A DNA stretch of 64,000 bases from Rickettsia bellii RML369-C (GTDB lineage Bacteria > Pseudomonadota > Alphaproteobacteria > Rickettsiales > Rickettsiaceae), in contig NC_007940.1 in NCBI RefSeq assembly GCF_000012385.1, positions 248,001-312,000 on the forward strand, written 5' to 3'. The translations under genes were made by a program, and so were the position numbers. Position 1 is the first letter of the stretch, and every line of letters begins with the position of its first letter. Shown piece by piece: positions 56,717 through 64,000 of the stretch. The notes beneath the pieces were generated by a model. The model had not been told where the DNA came from, did no database searches, and was given only the letters and a program-made list of their open reading frames with translations.

Positions 56717-57694
56717 ATGCAAATAACTGTACGGGAAGCGTTGCGTGATGCGATGCAAGAAGAGATGATAAGAGACGACAAAGTTTTTGTCATGGGTGAA
56801 GAAGTCGCTGAGTATCAAGGGGCTTATAAAGTAACGCAAGGATTGCTTGAGCAGTTTGGTCCTAAAAGGGTGATTGATACACCAATAACGGAGTATGGTT
56901 TTGCTGGACTTGCCGTTGGAGCAGCCTTTGCAGGGCTTCGTCCAATCGTTGAGTTTATGACCTTTAACTTTGCTATGCAAGCGATGGATCATATAGTTAA
57001 CTCGGCTGCTAAAACGCATTATATGTCAGGTGGTCAGGTCAGATGCCCAATAGTATTTAGAGGTCCAAACGGAGCAGCAAGTAGAGTAGCAGCACAACAT
57101 AGTCAAAACTACGCAGCTTGTTATTCTTATATACCTGGGCTGAAAGTAGTAGCTCCTTATAGTGCTGAAGATCATAAAGGGCTGATGATTACAGCTATTA
57201 GAGACGATAATCCGGTTATTTTCTTAGAAAATGAGATTTTATATGGTCACAGTTTCGATATTTCTGAAAATGTTGAGCCTATTCCTTTTGGTAAGGCAAA
57301 AGTCTTAAAAGAGGGCGATAGTGTTACTATAGTGACATTCTCGATTCAGGTAAAACTTGCATTAGATGCTGCAAATATTTTACAAAGCGATAATATTAAT
57401 TGCGAGGTCATTGATTTACGTACCATCAAACCGCTTGATATAGATACTATAATAGAGTCAGTAAAAAAAACCGGTCGTTTAGTTGTAATTGAAGAGGGAT
57501 GGTTTTTTGCCGGTATCGGTGCAACTATCGCAGCTATCGTTATGAAAGAAGCATTTGATTATTTAGATGCACCGGTAGAGATTGTAAGCGGTAAAGACGT
57601 ACCGCTTCCTTATGCAGTAAATCTAGAAAAATTAGCTTTACCTAGTGAGTATGACGTAATAAACGCAGTTAAAAAAGTTTGCTACATTAAATAA
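56717..57694 (+). CDS. pdhB: Pyruvate dehydrogenase E1 component, beta subunit
   Basis: A 325-residue partner of PdhA. Visible are [33 protein letters not shown], the [18 protein letters not shown] segment, and the C-terminal domain with [13 protein letters not shown] and EEGW. It lacks the lipoyl domain seen in some alphaproteobacterial E1-beta. It overlaps the convergent ankyrin gene by 8 bases. Confidence 0.95.
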   Translation: MQITVREALRDAMQEEMIRDDKVFVMGEEVAEYQGAYKVTQGLLEQFGPKRVIDTPITEYGFAGLAVGAAFAGLRPIVEFMTFNFAMQAMDHIVNSAAKTHYMSGGQVRCPIVFRGPNGAASRVAAQHSQNYAACYSYIPGLKVVAPYSAEDHKGLMITAIRDDNPVIFLENEILYGHSFDISENVEPIPFGKAKVLKEGDSVTIVTFSIQVKLALDAANILQSDNINCEVIDLRTIKPLDIDTIIESVKKTGRLVVIEEGWFFAGIGATIAAIVMKEAFDYLDAPVEIVSGKDVPLPYAVNLEKLALPSEYDVINAVKKVCYIK

Positions 57695-58625
57695 ATTTAT
57701 TCCCAATTAATGCTACTTCATCTGTATCTAAAACGTTGTTAATAGATGCATTATTTGTATTAGAAAATGCAATAAGTAACTTATCTAACTCATTATATGA
57801 GGTAGTAGTTGTTGTTTTGCTTGTAGAGTTTAAATCGTTATCTAATCTCTTATTTTCAATAGATGAATATAAATTATGATGTGAGTCATTACTGATAGTT
57901 TTATGTTTCTTTGTATTATTATATTCAATACTATTTGTTTTACGCTTGTGTCCAGGAGGTGCTAGATCTCTAAATGAGGAAGTTTCATTTATATCTCTAA
58001 GTAAGGTTATACGAGGTAGTAAAGGCTTGAAGTTATTAATAGGTGTATTTATATCAGATAAAATTGGTGCTGAAGGCTTATGATGCATAAAATGATTAAA
58101 AGTTGCAACATTATAGTTAAAATCTATAATAGGCTTAAAAATATACTCTAAATTAATCAGTACCCCAATAAATTGCGATGATATTTCGTCCTTATTTTTA
58201 AAATTAACTATATTTAAAAGAGTATTTTTAGCCTTTGTAAAAGCTGGATAACTTTGAGCATATATTAATTTTTTATAAGCAAGATGAAGAGGGGTATCTC
58301 CATCTTTGTTTGGTATTCCCAGATTAAATCCAATAGATGGAATATGCTTTAGAAAATCAATTTTATCGTATCTAACACATTTATGAATAACATTTTCACC
58401 TTGTTCATCAATAATATCAGTACTAACTATATTTAATGGGTATCTTTGCCAATGTTCTAAATGCATAAATTTAAAGTGCTTTAAAAAAGCGGCACTAATA
58501 AGATCATTAGCTTGCTCTACACCTAAAGTATTTAATATATCTATAATAGCTTTATCTTCTCCAACTATATTTTGATGTATTACTTGTAAGAACTCATCAA
58601 ATACTTGTGTACATTTTTTTGGCAT
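57687..58625 (-). CDS. Ankyrin-repeat protein
   Basis: 312 residues from ATG 58625, preceded by TAGGAAT (the frame extends 19 codons further). Ankyrin-like units lie at ~65-135 ([20 protein letters not shown] and [19 protein letters not shown]). The second half is disordered, Ser/Asn/Lys-rich, with a basic cluster ([18 protein letters not shown]) that could act as a nuclear-type signal in a host cell; that is speculation. No signal peptide. The C-terminus overlaps the end of pdhB. Confidence 0.75.
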   Translation of the reverse strand: MPKKCTQVFDEFLQVIHQNIVGEDKAIIDILNTLGVEQANDLISAAFLKHFKFMHLEHWQRYPLNIVSTDIIDEQGENVIHKCVRYDKIDFLKHIPSIGFNLGIPNKDGDTPLHLAYKKLIYAQSYPAFTKAKNTLLNIVNFKNKDEISSQFIGVLINLEYIFKPIIDFNYNVATFNHFMHHKPSAPILSDINTPINNFKPLLPRITLLRDINETSSFRDLAPPGHKRKTNSIEYNNTKKHKTISNDSHHNLYSSIENKRLDNDLNSTSKTTTTTSYNELDKLLIAFSNTNNASINNVLDTDEVALIGNKFI

Positions 58626-58937
58626 TTTTATTCCTAAAATATAATAATGCTTAATTATAGTAAAAGAAGTTGAATTATACATTATTTTTTAATTTTTTAA
58701 AAACATACCTCATACCATAAATGGGTTAGCATTAGCGGTATTCGCTATATCCTTAAAAAAATAAAATATTTACTATAAATAACACATAATTCAACTTCTT
58801 TTACTATAATAAAAAATTGAAAAAGTGAAAGAGTTTTTTATAAAAAAAATAGTAAATTTTTATTTATTAATTATACTAAAGTTCATCATTATATTGATAT
58901 ATCTAAATAAATAACTTATTATAAAAATAAAAATCCT
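58626..58937. promoter_or_regulatory. Divergent promoter region with 25-bp inverted repeat
   Basis: 312 bp between the minus-strand ankyrin gene and cydB. attatagtaaaagaagttga (58654-58678, 25 bases in all) is repeated exactly in reverse complement at 58786-58810. One arm lies ~30 bp upstream of each gene-proximal region for the ankyrin gene and ~130 bp upstream of cydB. No RPE arms here. Confidence 0.7.
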
Positions 58938-59957
58938 ATGTTTGATTTCTCTGCTTATATAGATTTACCGCTTGTTTGGGGTGGGCTGATAGCTACTGCT
59001 ATTTGTTTATATGTCTTGTTAGATGGCTTTGATTTAGGGATTGGTATATTATTCCCATTTGCTCCAACAGATGACTGCCGCCATAAAATGATTAATTCCA
59101 TTGCACCTTTTTGGGATGGTAATGAAACTTGGTTAGTGCTTGGTGGTGGCGGCTTGCTTGCTGCTTTCCCTCTTGCATATTCTTTGCTATTACCGGCTTT
59201 GTATATTCCTATTATCCTGATGTTACTTGGTCTTATATTCCGCGGAGTTGCTTTTGAATTTCGTTTTAAAGCACATATAGGGCATCGTTATATTTGGGAT
59301 TATGCTTTTCATTTTGGTTCTATGCTTGCTGCTTTTTGTCAAGGTTTAATGCTTGGTACGTTTGTGCAAGGTATAGAAGTGGAGGGACGAGAATTTGTAG
59401 GAAACGCCTTTGATTTTCTGACTCCTTTTTCAGTGATGACAGGAATAGCTTTGATATTTGGTTACGCTCTCTTAGGTGGTACATGGCTGATCATGAAAAC
59501 CGAAAAAGAAACGCAAGATTGGGCATATAAATCTACCTTATATATTTTGTTTTATGTAGCTCTTTTTATAGGTCTTGTAAGCCTTTGGGTGCCATTCTTA
59601 AATGATCAAATACGTCATCGCTGGTTTAGTATACCAAATATTTATTACTTATCGATTGTTCCTATTTTGACAGCTATAGTATTTATTAGGCTAATTAAAG
59701 CTGTGAGAGATAAAAAAGAAGTAGCTCCATTTATATATACTATTTCTTTGTTTTTATTAGGATATTTAGGGCTTGCTATAAGCATATGGCCATTTATAGT
59801 GCCTTATAAGGTAACGCTTGCAAAAGCAGCGGCAGCACCAGAGTCGCAATCTTTACTATTAGTTGGGGCAGGGATATTTTTACCTGTTATACTTGGTTAC
59901 ACTTTTTATTGTTATTATATATTCCGTGGCAAATCTTCGCATCACCCTATGTATTAA
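58938..59957 (+). CDS. cydB: Cytochrome bd oxidase subunit II
   Basis: A 339-residue, multi-helix inner-membrane subunit of the bd-type quinol oxidase. YVLLDGFDLGIGILFPF, WDGNETWLVLGGGGLLAAFP and RGVAFEFRFK are family hallmarks. cydA normally stands directly upstream but is not here; the neighbour is a divergent ankyrin gene. The complex can function only if cydA is elsewhere. A DUF2474-type small gene follows. Confidence 0.94.
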   Translation: MFDFSAYIDLPLVWGGLIATAICLYVLLDGFDLGIGILFPFAPTDDCRHKMINSIAPFWDGNETWLVLGGGGLLAAFPLAYSLLLPALYIPIILMLLGLIFRGVAFEFRFKAHIGHRYIWDYAFHFGSMLAAFCQGLMLGTFVQGIEVEGREFVGNAFDFLTPFSVMTGIALIFGYALLGGTWLIMKTEKETQDWAYKSTLYILFYVALFIGLVSLWVPFLNDQIRHRWFSIPNIYYLSIVPILTAIVFIRLIKAVRDKKEVAPFIYTISLFLLGYLGLAISIWPFIVPYKVTLAKAAAAPESQSLLLVGAGIFLPVILGYTFYCYYIFRGKSSHHPMY

Positions 59958-59973
59958 AAATTTATATCTCAAA

Positions 59974-60093
59974 ATGACTTCCCGTTTGAATAGATGGCAG
60001 TGGTTTATTGTCCTATGGCTTACGGGATTACTATCAACATTCCTGCTATCTTGTTTGGTTAAATTAATATTTTGGGCAATAAAATTGCTATAA
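59974..60093 (+). CDS. DUF2474/CydX-type small membrane protein
   Basis: 39 residues (MTSRLNRWQWFIVLWLTGL, then a hydrophobic run to the end). It has an R-x-x-W/F start and one membrane helix with the WLTGLLSTFLLSC pattern, like DUF2474 proteins, which lie after cydB and stabilise bd oxidase. ATG 59974 is 16 bp after the cydB stop. A longer open frame in the same phase begins inside cydB (59863) and is not the start. Confidence 0.75.
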   Translation: MTSRLNRWQWFIVLWLTGLLSTFLLSCLVKLIFWAIKLL

Positions 60094-60303
60094 TTACTTT
60101 TTTCTGCCATGTGGTTTTTATACCATCTCTTTTTCTCTGTATTTAATTATATAGAATCAGTATTATCTCCATTTCGTTAATAACTATTAAGTTAAATTTC
60201 CAACTGTAATTTCAACTTTCTATATATTTTTATTTTAGGCTTATTAAATAACTTGTAATATTAATATTACATTAATTAATATTAAACATATCGGAGTGTT
60301 ATT

Positions 60304-61113
60304 ATGTATACGAGAGAAGAAAAGCAAGATTATGAACAAAAGCCAAATATAATTCTAGAATTTTTAGAAAAAAATGTAAAATTCACGCTAGAAGAAATAT
60401 TAAAAAAAAATGCAGCAAATAAGGTTATAACTAAATGGCTTTCTAATATGAGTATAGAAAAGCAAAAACAACTTACAGACTTGATAAATTCTGAATTTCG
60501 TGCGGAGTTGTCATGTCTGATTGACGACGAATTAGAGAAAAATTTACCAAGAGAAGAAAATGAGGGAGAAACAAAGGAAAGGGAAATTACTGAAGCAGAT
60601 GTGGCAAATATATATAAAAAGATTGTTGATGATTCTAATGGTTATTTAACAATAATTGATGACATTTTGATTATAGATAGGCAGCACAATAATTTTGTGT
60701 TAGGTGTCTATGCTGAAGATAAAGTGGAACAATTCTTGTTAAAAAATTATGACTGTCGTAGCACCGAGACCGCTGTTTTTACATGGCTTGAAAATTTAGA
60801 TTCAGAAAAAAAAGAGCAAATAATTAATAATAGTAATGAGAAAATCATCAAAGTTTTGAAGCAAAAAATAGTACCAAATATCTTTAAAGAAAAATATGAT
60901 GTTAGCCTATCTGAAGAAGATATTGCTGCAGAGTATAAAAAAATTAGCGATAAAGAAATTAATCAAATAATTAGAGATTGTTGTAAATTACCTATTACAT
61001 ATTTTGCCGATAGTTGTAATGAATGGTCTGGATCAGAAGAGCTAGCTCGTAATACTTATAAAGATCATATATCGGTAGATGATACAATTATATTAGGAAA
61101 TAATATACATTAA
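60304..61113 (+). CDS. Unknown protein with internal duplication
   Basis: 269 residues, acidic and helical. The two halves resemble each other: VITKWLSNMSIEKQKQLTDL with ITEADVANIYKKI, and AVFTWLENLDSEKKEQIINN with LSEEDIAAEYKKI, each about 75-80 residues apart. No signal or membrane part; no recognised family. The gene precedes the first 39-bp repeat, which starts just after its stop. CGGAGTG before the ATG is a good ribosome site. Confidence 0.6.
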   Translation: MYTREEKQDYEQKPNIILEFLEKNVKFTLEEILKKNAANKVITKWLSNMSIEKQKQLTDLINSEFRAELSCLIDDELEKNLPREENEGETKEREITEADVANIYKKIVDDSNGYLTIIDDILIIDRQHNNFVLGVYAEDKVEQFLLKNYDCRSTETAVFTWLENLDSEKKEQIINNSNEKIIKVLKQKIVPNIFKEKYDVSLSEEDIAAEYKKISDKEINQIIRDCCKLPITYFADSCNEWSGSEELARNTYKDHISVDDTIILGNNIH

Positions 61114-61114
61114 T

Positions 61115-61153
61115 ATTGTACAAATTATAAATCCAATTTCTAATTTGTACAAT
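61115..61153. repeat. 39-bp palindromic direct repeat, left copy
   Basis: attgtacaaatta, a 13-base spacer taaatccaatttc, and taatttgtacaat (exact complement of the first arm). It is identical to 62365-62403 and together they enclose the DUF4143 ATPase gene. Confidence 0.95.
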
Positions 61154-61185
61154 TATTGTTCTAGATAATAAATTTGATATAAAGT

Positions 61186-62340
61186 TTAAGTGATGATTTT
61201 GTTAATTTTATTCCAAGGTAAAACTTCTATATTTCCTCTTATTTGCTCCGTATCACCTGTATATACTAAATAACCTTTTTCTTGATTTGCTAAGCTGCTC
61301 CAATAGTTAATTCCTTTGAAAAATTCTTGAATTATAGTTTTACTTGCCTTGACTTCAATTGGAGTTAGCTTATCACTTTCAATTAATATATCAAGTTCAT
61401 GACCATGGCTATCGCGCCAAAAATATATCCCCTCTTCTTTGCCTTTATTAAGACGATTTTTAAGTATCTCAATTATTATCATATTTTCAAACAAGCTTCC
61501 TTTGGCATAATACTTTTCTAACTGCTCCATCGATTCTAATCCCAGTAAAGTACAAGCAAGACCGGTATCGTAAAAATATAACTTTTCTTGCTTAACTAAG
61601 CGTTTATTATAATTTTTATGATGTGGTTTAACTAAATAAATTATAAAGCTTGTTTGCAATAAAGAAAGCCACGACTTTACAGTGTTATAACTAACACCGC
61701 ATTCAGTAGCTATAGATGAGAAATTTACTAATTGTCCGATACGAGTAGCACAGATTTTTAAAAAAGTCTGAAATGTGGAAATATCACTAATATTTTTAAT
61801 TTGCCTTATATCCCTTTCTATGTAAGTACGGATGTAGTTTCTATACCACACACTAGGTAATAAATCTTGAGTATAAAGCTTAGGATAAAAACCTTTGAAT
61901 ATAAAATTTAGAGGATCACCTGTAACGGGTAACTTCTTACTTATTTCATTATAACTAAGAGGAAGTAAATAAACTATAGCTGCTCTACCCGCTAAGGATT
62001 GTGAAATACTTTCAAGCAATAAAAAATTCTGTGAGCCTGTTAAAATAAACTGCCCAGCAATTTGGTCATTATCTACTTTTGTTTGTATATATGAAAATAA
62101 ATTAGGACAGTATTGTACTTCGTCAATAATTGCACCTTGACTATAAGTAGATAAAAAACCTCTAGGATCTTTTTGGGCAAACTCTCTTATATCTATATCC
62201 TCAAGTGAGACATAGGGTTTATCTGAAAAAATCATTTTTACTAAAGTAGTTTTACCAGATTGGCGTGGACCTGTAACAGTAACTACTGGATAATATTTTG
62301 CCGAATATTTTATATAATCGGTTATATCACGATCAAACAT
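61186..62340 (-). CDS. AAA-type ATPase with DUF4143, second copy
   Basis: 384 residues. Walker A is GPRQSGKTTLVKMIF near residue 25, Walker B GAIIDEVQYCPN near 75, sensor TGSQNFLLLESISQSLAG. DUF4143 follows and then the nuclease-like end (YFWRDSHGHELDILIE ... PIEVKASKT). It is related to, but clearly different from, the gene at 46060. No partner gene lies inside the repeats. The cassette (gene plus two identical 39-bp repeats) may be mobile or recently duplicated. Confidence 0.88.
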   Translation of the reverse strand: MFDRDITDYIKYSAKYYPVVTVTGPRQSGKTTLVKMIFSDKPYVSLEDIDIREFAQKDPRGFLSTYSQGAIIDEVQYCPNLFSYIQTKVDNDQIAGQFILTGSQNFLLLESISQSLAGRAAIVYLLPLSYNEISKKLPVTGDPLNFIFKGFYPKLYTQDLLPSVWYRNYIRTYIERDIRQIKNISDISTFQTFLKICATRIGQLVNFSSIATECGVSYNTVKSWLSLLQTSFIIYLVKPHHKNYNKRLVKQEKLYFYDTGLACTLLGLESMEQLEKYYAKGSLFENMIIIEILKNRLNKGKEEGIYFWRDSHGHELDILIESDKLTPIEVKASKTIIQEFFKGINYWSSLANQEKGYLVYTGDTEQIRGNIEVLPWNKINKIIT

Positions 62341-62364
62341 AATATAAATTTGCTAATATTAATT

Positions 62365-62403
62365 ATTGTACAAATTATAAATCCAATTTCTAATTTGTAC
62401 AAT
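62365..62403. repeat. 39-bp palindromic direct repeat, right copy
   Basis: Identical to 61115-61153. It lies 25 bp upstream of the ATPase start (minus strand), so it could also serve as an operator for that gene. Confidence 0.95.
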
Positions 62404-62511
62404 ATTTTTATATCTTAATCCTCTAGAAACTCAAAATTTTCTATATACCTAATGACAAAATCAAAATATGAATATATTATTTAATTTTAAGATAATTAAA
62501 TAATATATTCA

Positions 62512-63237
62512 ATGAGTGCAGATACTAATATTAGCGATGGTTTAGAAGTCGCTGTGCAAGATCATTTATCGATTTTTTCTTTAATAAGTTCATCTGATAT
62601 TATTGGTAAGTCAGTTATGCTAATGCTGCTTATCGCTTCTATTTGGTCGTGGGCTATCATTCTGGATAAGGTATTTAAGTTAATGCAAGTGCAACGAAAA
62701 ATGCGAGCATTTGAAAATACTTTTTGGTCAGGTGGTGTTTTAGAGCAGCTATATGATAGCATAAAAAGGTCAGTTAATAATCCGCTAGCTTTAATATTCG
62801 TCTCAGCTATGGATGAATGTAAAAGTATAAATACTAAGGGACTTCCTGAGCTATTAAAAAATAATCATAAAGAGCGTATTACAAATTCTATGTATCTTGC
62901 TCAAAACAGAGAAATCGAAAAACTAGAGAAGAACTTAAGCTTTCTAGCAACTGTTGGCTCTAGTAGCCCGTTTATTGGGTTATTTGGTACTGTTTGGGGG
63001 ATTATGCACAGTTTCCAGTCGATTGCTACTTCTAAAAATACCTCACTTGCTGTAGTAGCCCCTGGTATTGCTGAAGCGTTACTTGCAACCGCAATAGGCT
63101 TATTTGCAGCTATTCCTGCCGTAATTTTTTACAATTATCTTATTTCCCGTATTACTCTGATCAATAATAAAATTGAGGATTTTATTAGCGAGTTAAACTC
63201 TATACTTTCTAAGGCAATCGATCAGGAGAAGATGTAA
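62512..63237 (+). CDS. tolQ: Tol-Pal proton channel subunit TolQ
   Basis: 241 residues with three membrane helices (~32-52, ~140-160 and ~185-208). The TolQ/ExbB hallmarks are FLATVGSSSPFIGLFGTVWGIM and GIAEALLATAIGLFAAIPAV. With TolR it uses the proton gradient to energise TolA during outer-membrane constriction. Its stop overlaps tolR by one base. Confidence 0.95.
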   Translation: MSADTNISDGLEVAVQDHLSIFSLISSSDIIGKSVMLMLLIASIWSWAIILDKVFKLMQVQRKMRAFENTFWSGGVLEQLYDSIKRSVNNPLALIFVSAMDECKSINTKGLPELLKNNHKERITNSMYLAQNREIEKLEKNLSFLATVGSSSPFIGLFGTVWGIMHSFQSIATSKNTSLAVVAPGIAEALLATAIGLFAAIPAVIFYNYLISRITLINNKIEDFISELNSILSKAIDQEKM

Positions 63238-63668
63238 TGGCTATTAAGCTTGCCGGAAGTAATAGAAAAAGTAAAAGAGCTGTAGTTAGTGAAATCAACG
63301 TTACGCCGCTTGTCGACGTAATGCTTGTGTTGCTAATTATTTTTATGATCACTTCCCCGATGTTAGTTTCAGGCGTAAATGTCGACTTACCTGAAACAAA
63401 TTCGAGTCCAATCTCAGGACAAGATGAGCCTTTAGTTGTTACTATCAATAATAAAGGTGAAGTTTTTCTTCTTGAAACACCTATTGAAAGAAAGTATTTA
63501 ACGGATAAGCTTGTAAATATTACTAAAGAGAAAAAAGATACTAGGATTTTTGTGAGAGGTGATAAAAACGTTTCTTATGGTGAAGTGGTAGAAATAGTAT
63601 CAGAAATTCATGCAGCCGGATTTTCTCGTGTAGCTCTTATTTCAAATATTAAAAATAATGAAAAGTAA
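63237..63668 (+). CDS. tolR: Tol-Pal subunit TolR
   Basis: A 143-residue protein with an N-terminal basic stretch, one helix containing VSEINVTPLVDVMLVLLIIF (the proton-path Asp in L-V-D-V), and a periplasmic ExbD/TolR domain ending FSRVALISN. Start ATG 63237 shares its A with the tolQ stop. tolA overlaps its 3' end. Confidence 0.95.
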   Translation: MAIKLAGSNRKSKRAVVSEINVTPLVDVMLVLLIIFMITSPMLVSGVNVDLPETNSSPISGQDEPLVVTINNKGEVFLLETPIERKYLTDKLVNITKEKKDTRIFVRGDKNVSYGEVVEIVSEIHAAGFSRVALISNIKNNEK

Positions 63669-64000
63669 CGATACAAACAATAAGGATAATTTCACAGTTT
63701 TCCTTAGCTGCTCTATTGCACTGCACTTACTTCTTTTATATTTTTTTCTATTTGGTATGCCATCTCTTTTTGAAAAATTACCTGAAGAGCAAATCATCAC
63801 TTTTGAAATGCTACCTGTTAACGACAAACCCAATATCATAACACAGACGAAGCAAAAAGAAGCTCCGATAGAGAACGAAGATGCTAAAAAATCAGAGCAA
63901 ACTAAACCTAAAGAAGAGAAGCCTAAAGATTTGCCTAAAGAGGAAAAAGCAAAAGAACCTGAAACCAAATCGGTAGAAGAAAAGCCTAAAATAGAAGAAA
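63658..64000 (+). CDS. tolA: TolA-like protein, 5' part (runs out of window)
   Basis: Start ATG 63658 overlaps tolR by 11 bases. The N-terminal cytoplasmic MKSNDTNNKDN is followed by a helix at ~14-32 (FLSCSIALHLLLLYFFLFG) and a long Lys/Glu/Pro-rich stretch (KPKEEKPKDLPKEEKAKEP), the expected TolA domain I-II. The frame is open at the window end. A minus-strand frame over it is a shadow. Confidence 0.85.
   Translation, partial: MKSNDTNNKDNFTVFLSCSIALHLLLLYFFLFGMPSLFEKLPEEQIITFEMLPVNDKPNIITQTKQKEAPIENEDAKKSEQTKPKEEKPKDLPKEEKAKEPETKSVEEKPKIEE

Noticed and set aside
63642..63968. 108-codon minus-strand frame at the right edge
   Set aside because: Shadow of tolA, whose membrane helix and Lys/Glu-rich region read well on the plus strand.

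Overview
The window reads as a chromosome segment of a Rickettsia, most likely spotted fever group. The evidence is AT-rich DNA with many rickettsial palindromic elements (RPEs), some of them inside genes. It also carries recognisable rickettsial genes: an ankyrin protein with a caspase-like N-terminus (RARP-2 type), a signal-peptide ankyrin protein near tolC (RARP-1 type), cydB, and a PopZ/DUF2497 gene. Three near-identical 1205-bp IS110-family elements resemble the ISRpe1 type that I recall from R. peacockii. The species is an inference, not a result.

Layout. 1-4.7 kb: 3' part of lptD, a SurA-like gene, a SemiSWEET gene and der. 4.7-7.6 kb: RPEs, a frameshifted IS110 copy, and an MNT-HEPN fusion gene. 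8-13.3 kb: rne, two overlapping MFS transporter genes (the second with an in-frame RPE) and a small unknown gene. 13.5-17.8 kb: the RARP-2-like gene, a short ankyrin gene and a beta-rich unknown. 18-22.3 kb: tRNA-Met, rpsI-rplM, and the envelope cluster cpoB / YfgM-like / bamB. 22.3-29.6 kb: histidine kinase, ctpA, parE and the RARP-1-like gene. 29.65-32.8 kb: second IS110 copy, popZ-like gene and tolC. 33-38.1 kb: a helical protein and a small membrane protein, tmk-metG, a nested palindrome, and tatD with an in-frame RPE. 38.1-42.5 kb: decayed and accessory DNA, including a frameshifted HARE-HTH/HrgA-like gene, a structured leader and a frameshifted manC. 42.6-46 kb: mutM, ubiE and ubiB (in-frame RPE). 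46-50.8 kb: accessory block with a DUF4143 ATPase, a large helical unknown, a shrunken HigA-like antitoxin and the third IS110 copy. 50.9-57.7 kb: hydrolase, ctaA, rluC-like, beta-lactamase-like, xthA, pdhA and pdhB. 57.7-62.4 kb: ankyrin gene, cydB with a DUF2474-type small gene, an unknown, and a second DUF4143 ATPase between identical 39-bp repeats. 62.5-64 kb: tolQ, tolR and the start of tolA.

Main result. The non-coding left end of the IS110 element reads as a bridge RNA. One pair of short guides matches the genomic target and a second pair matches the joined ends of the element. The target is the conserved tip of the common RPE palindrome (cacggkATgac), and all three copies sit exactly there. 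The ends also build a promoter when the element circularises: TTGATT, 17 bp, TATAAT. This suggests an RNA-guided transposon that uses the rickettsial palindromes as its landing sites.

Other themes are proteins reshaped by RPE insertion (MFS transporter, TatD, UbiB, the XthA C-terminus), genes broken by slippage in short runs (manC, the HrgA-like gene, one transposase), and two DUF4143 ATPase genes each bounded by direct repeats.
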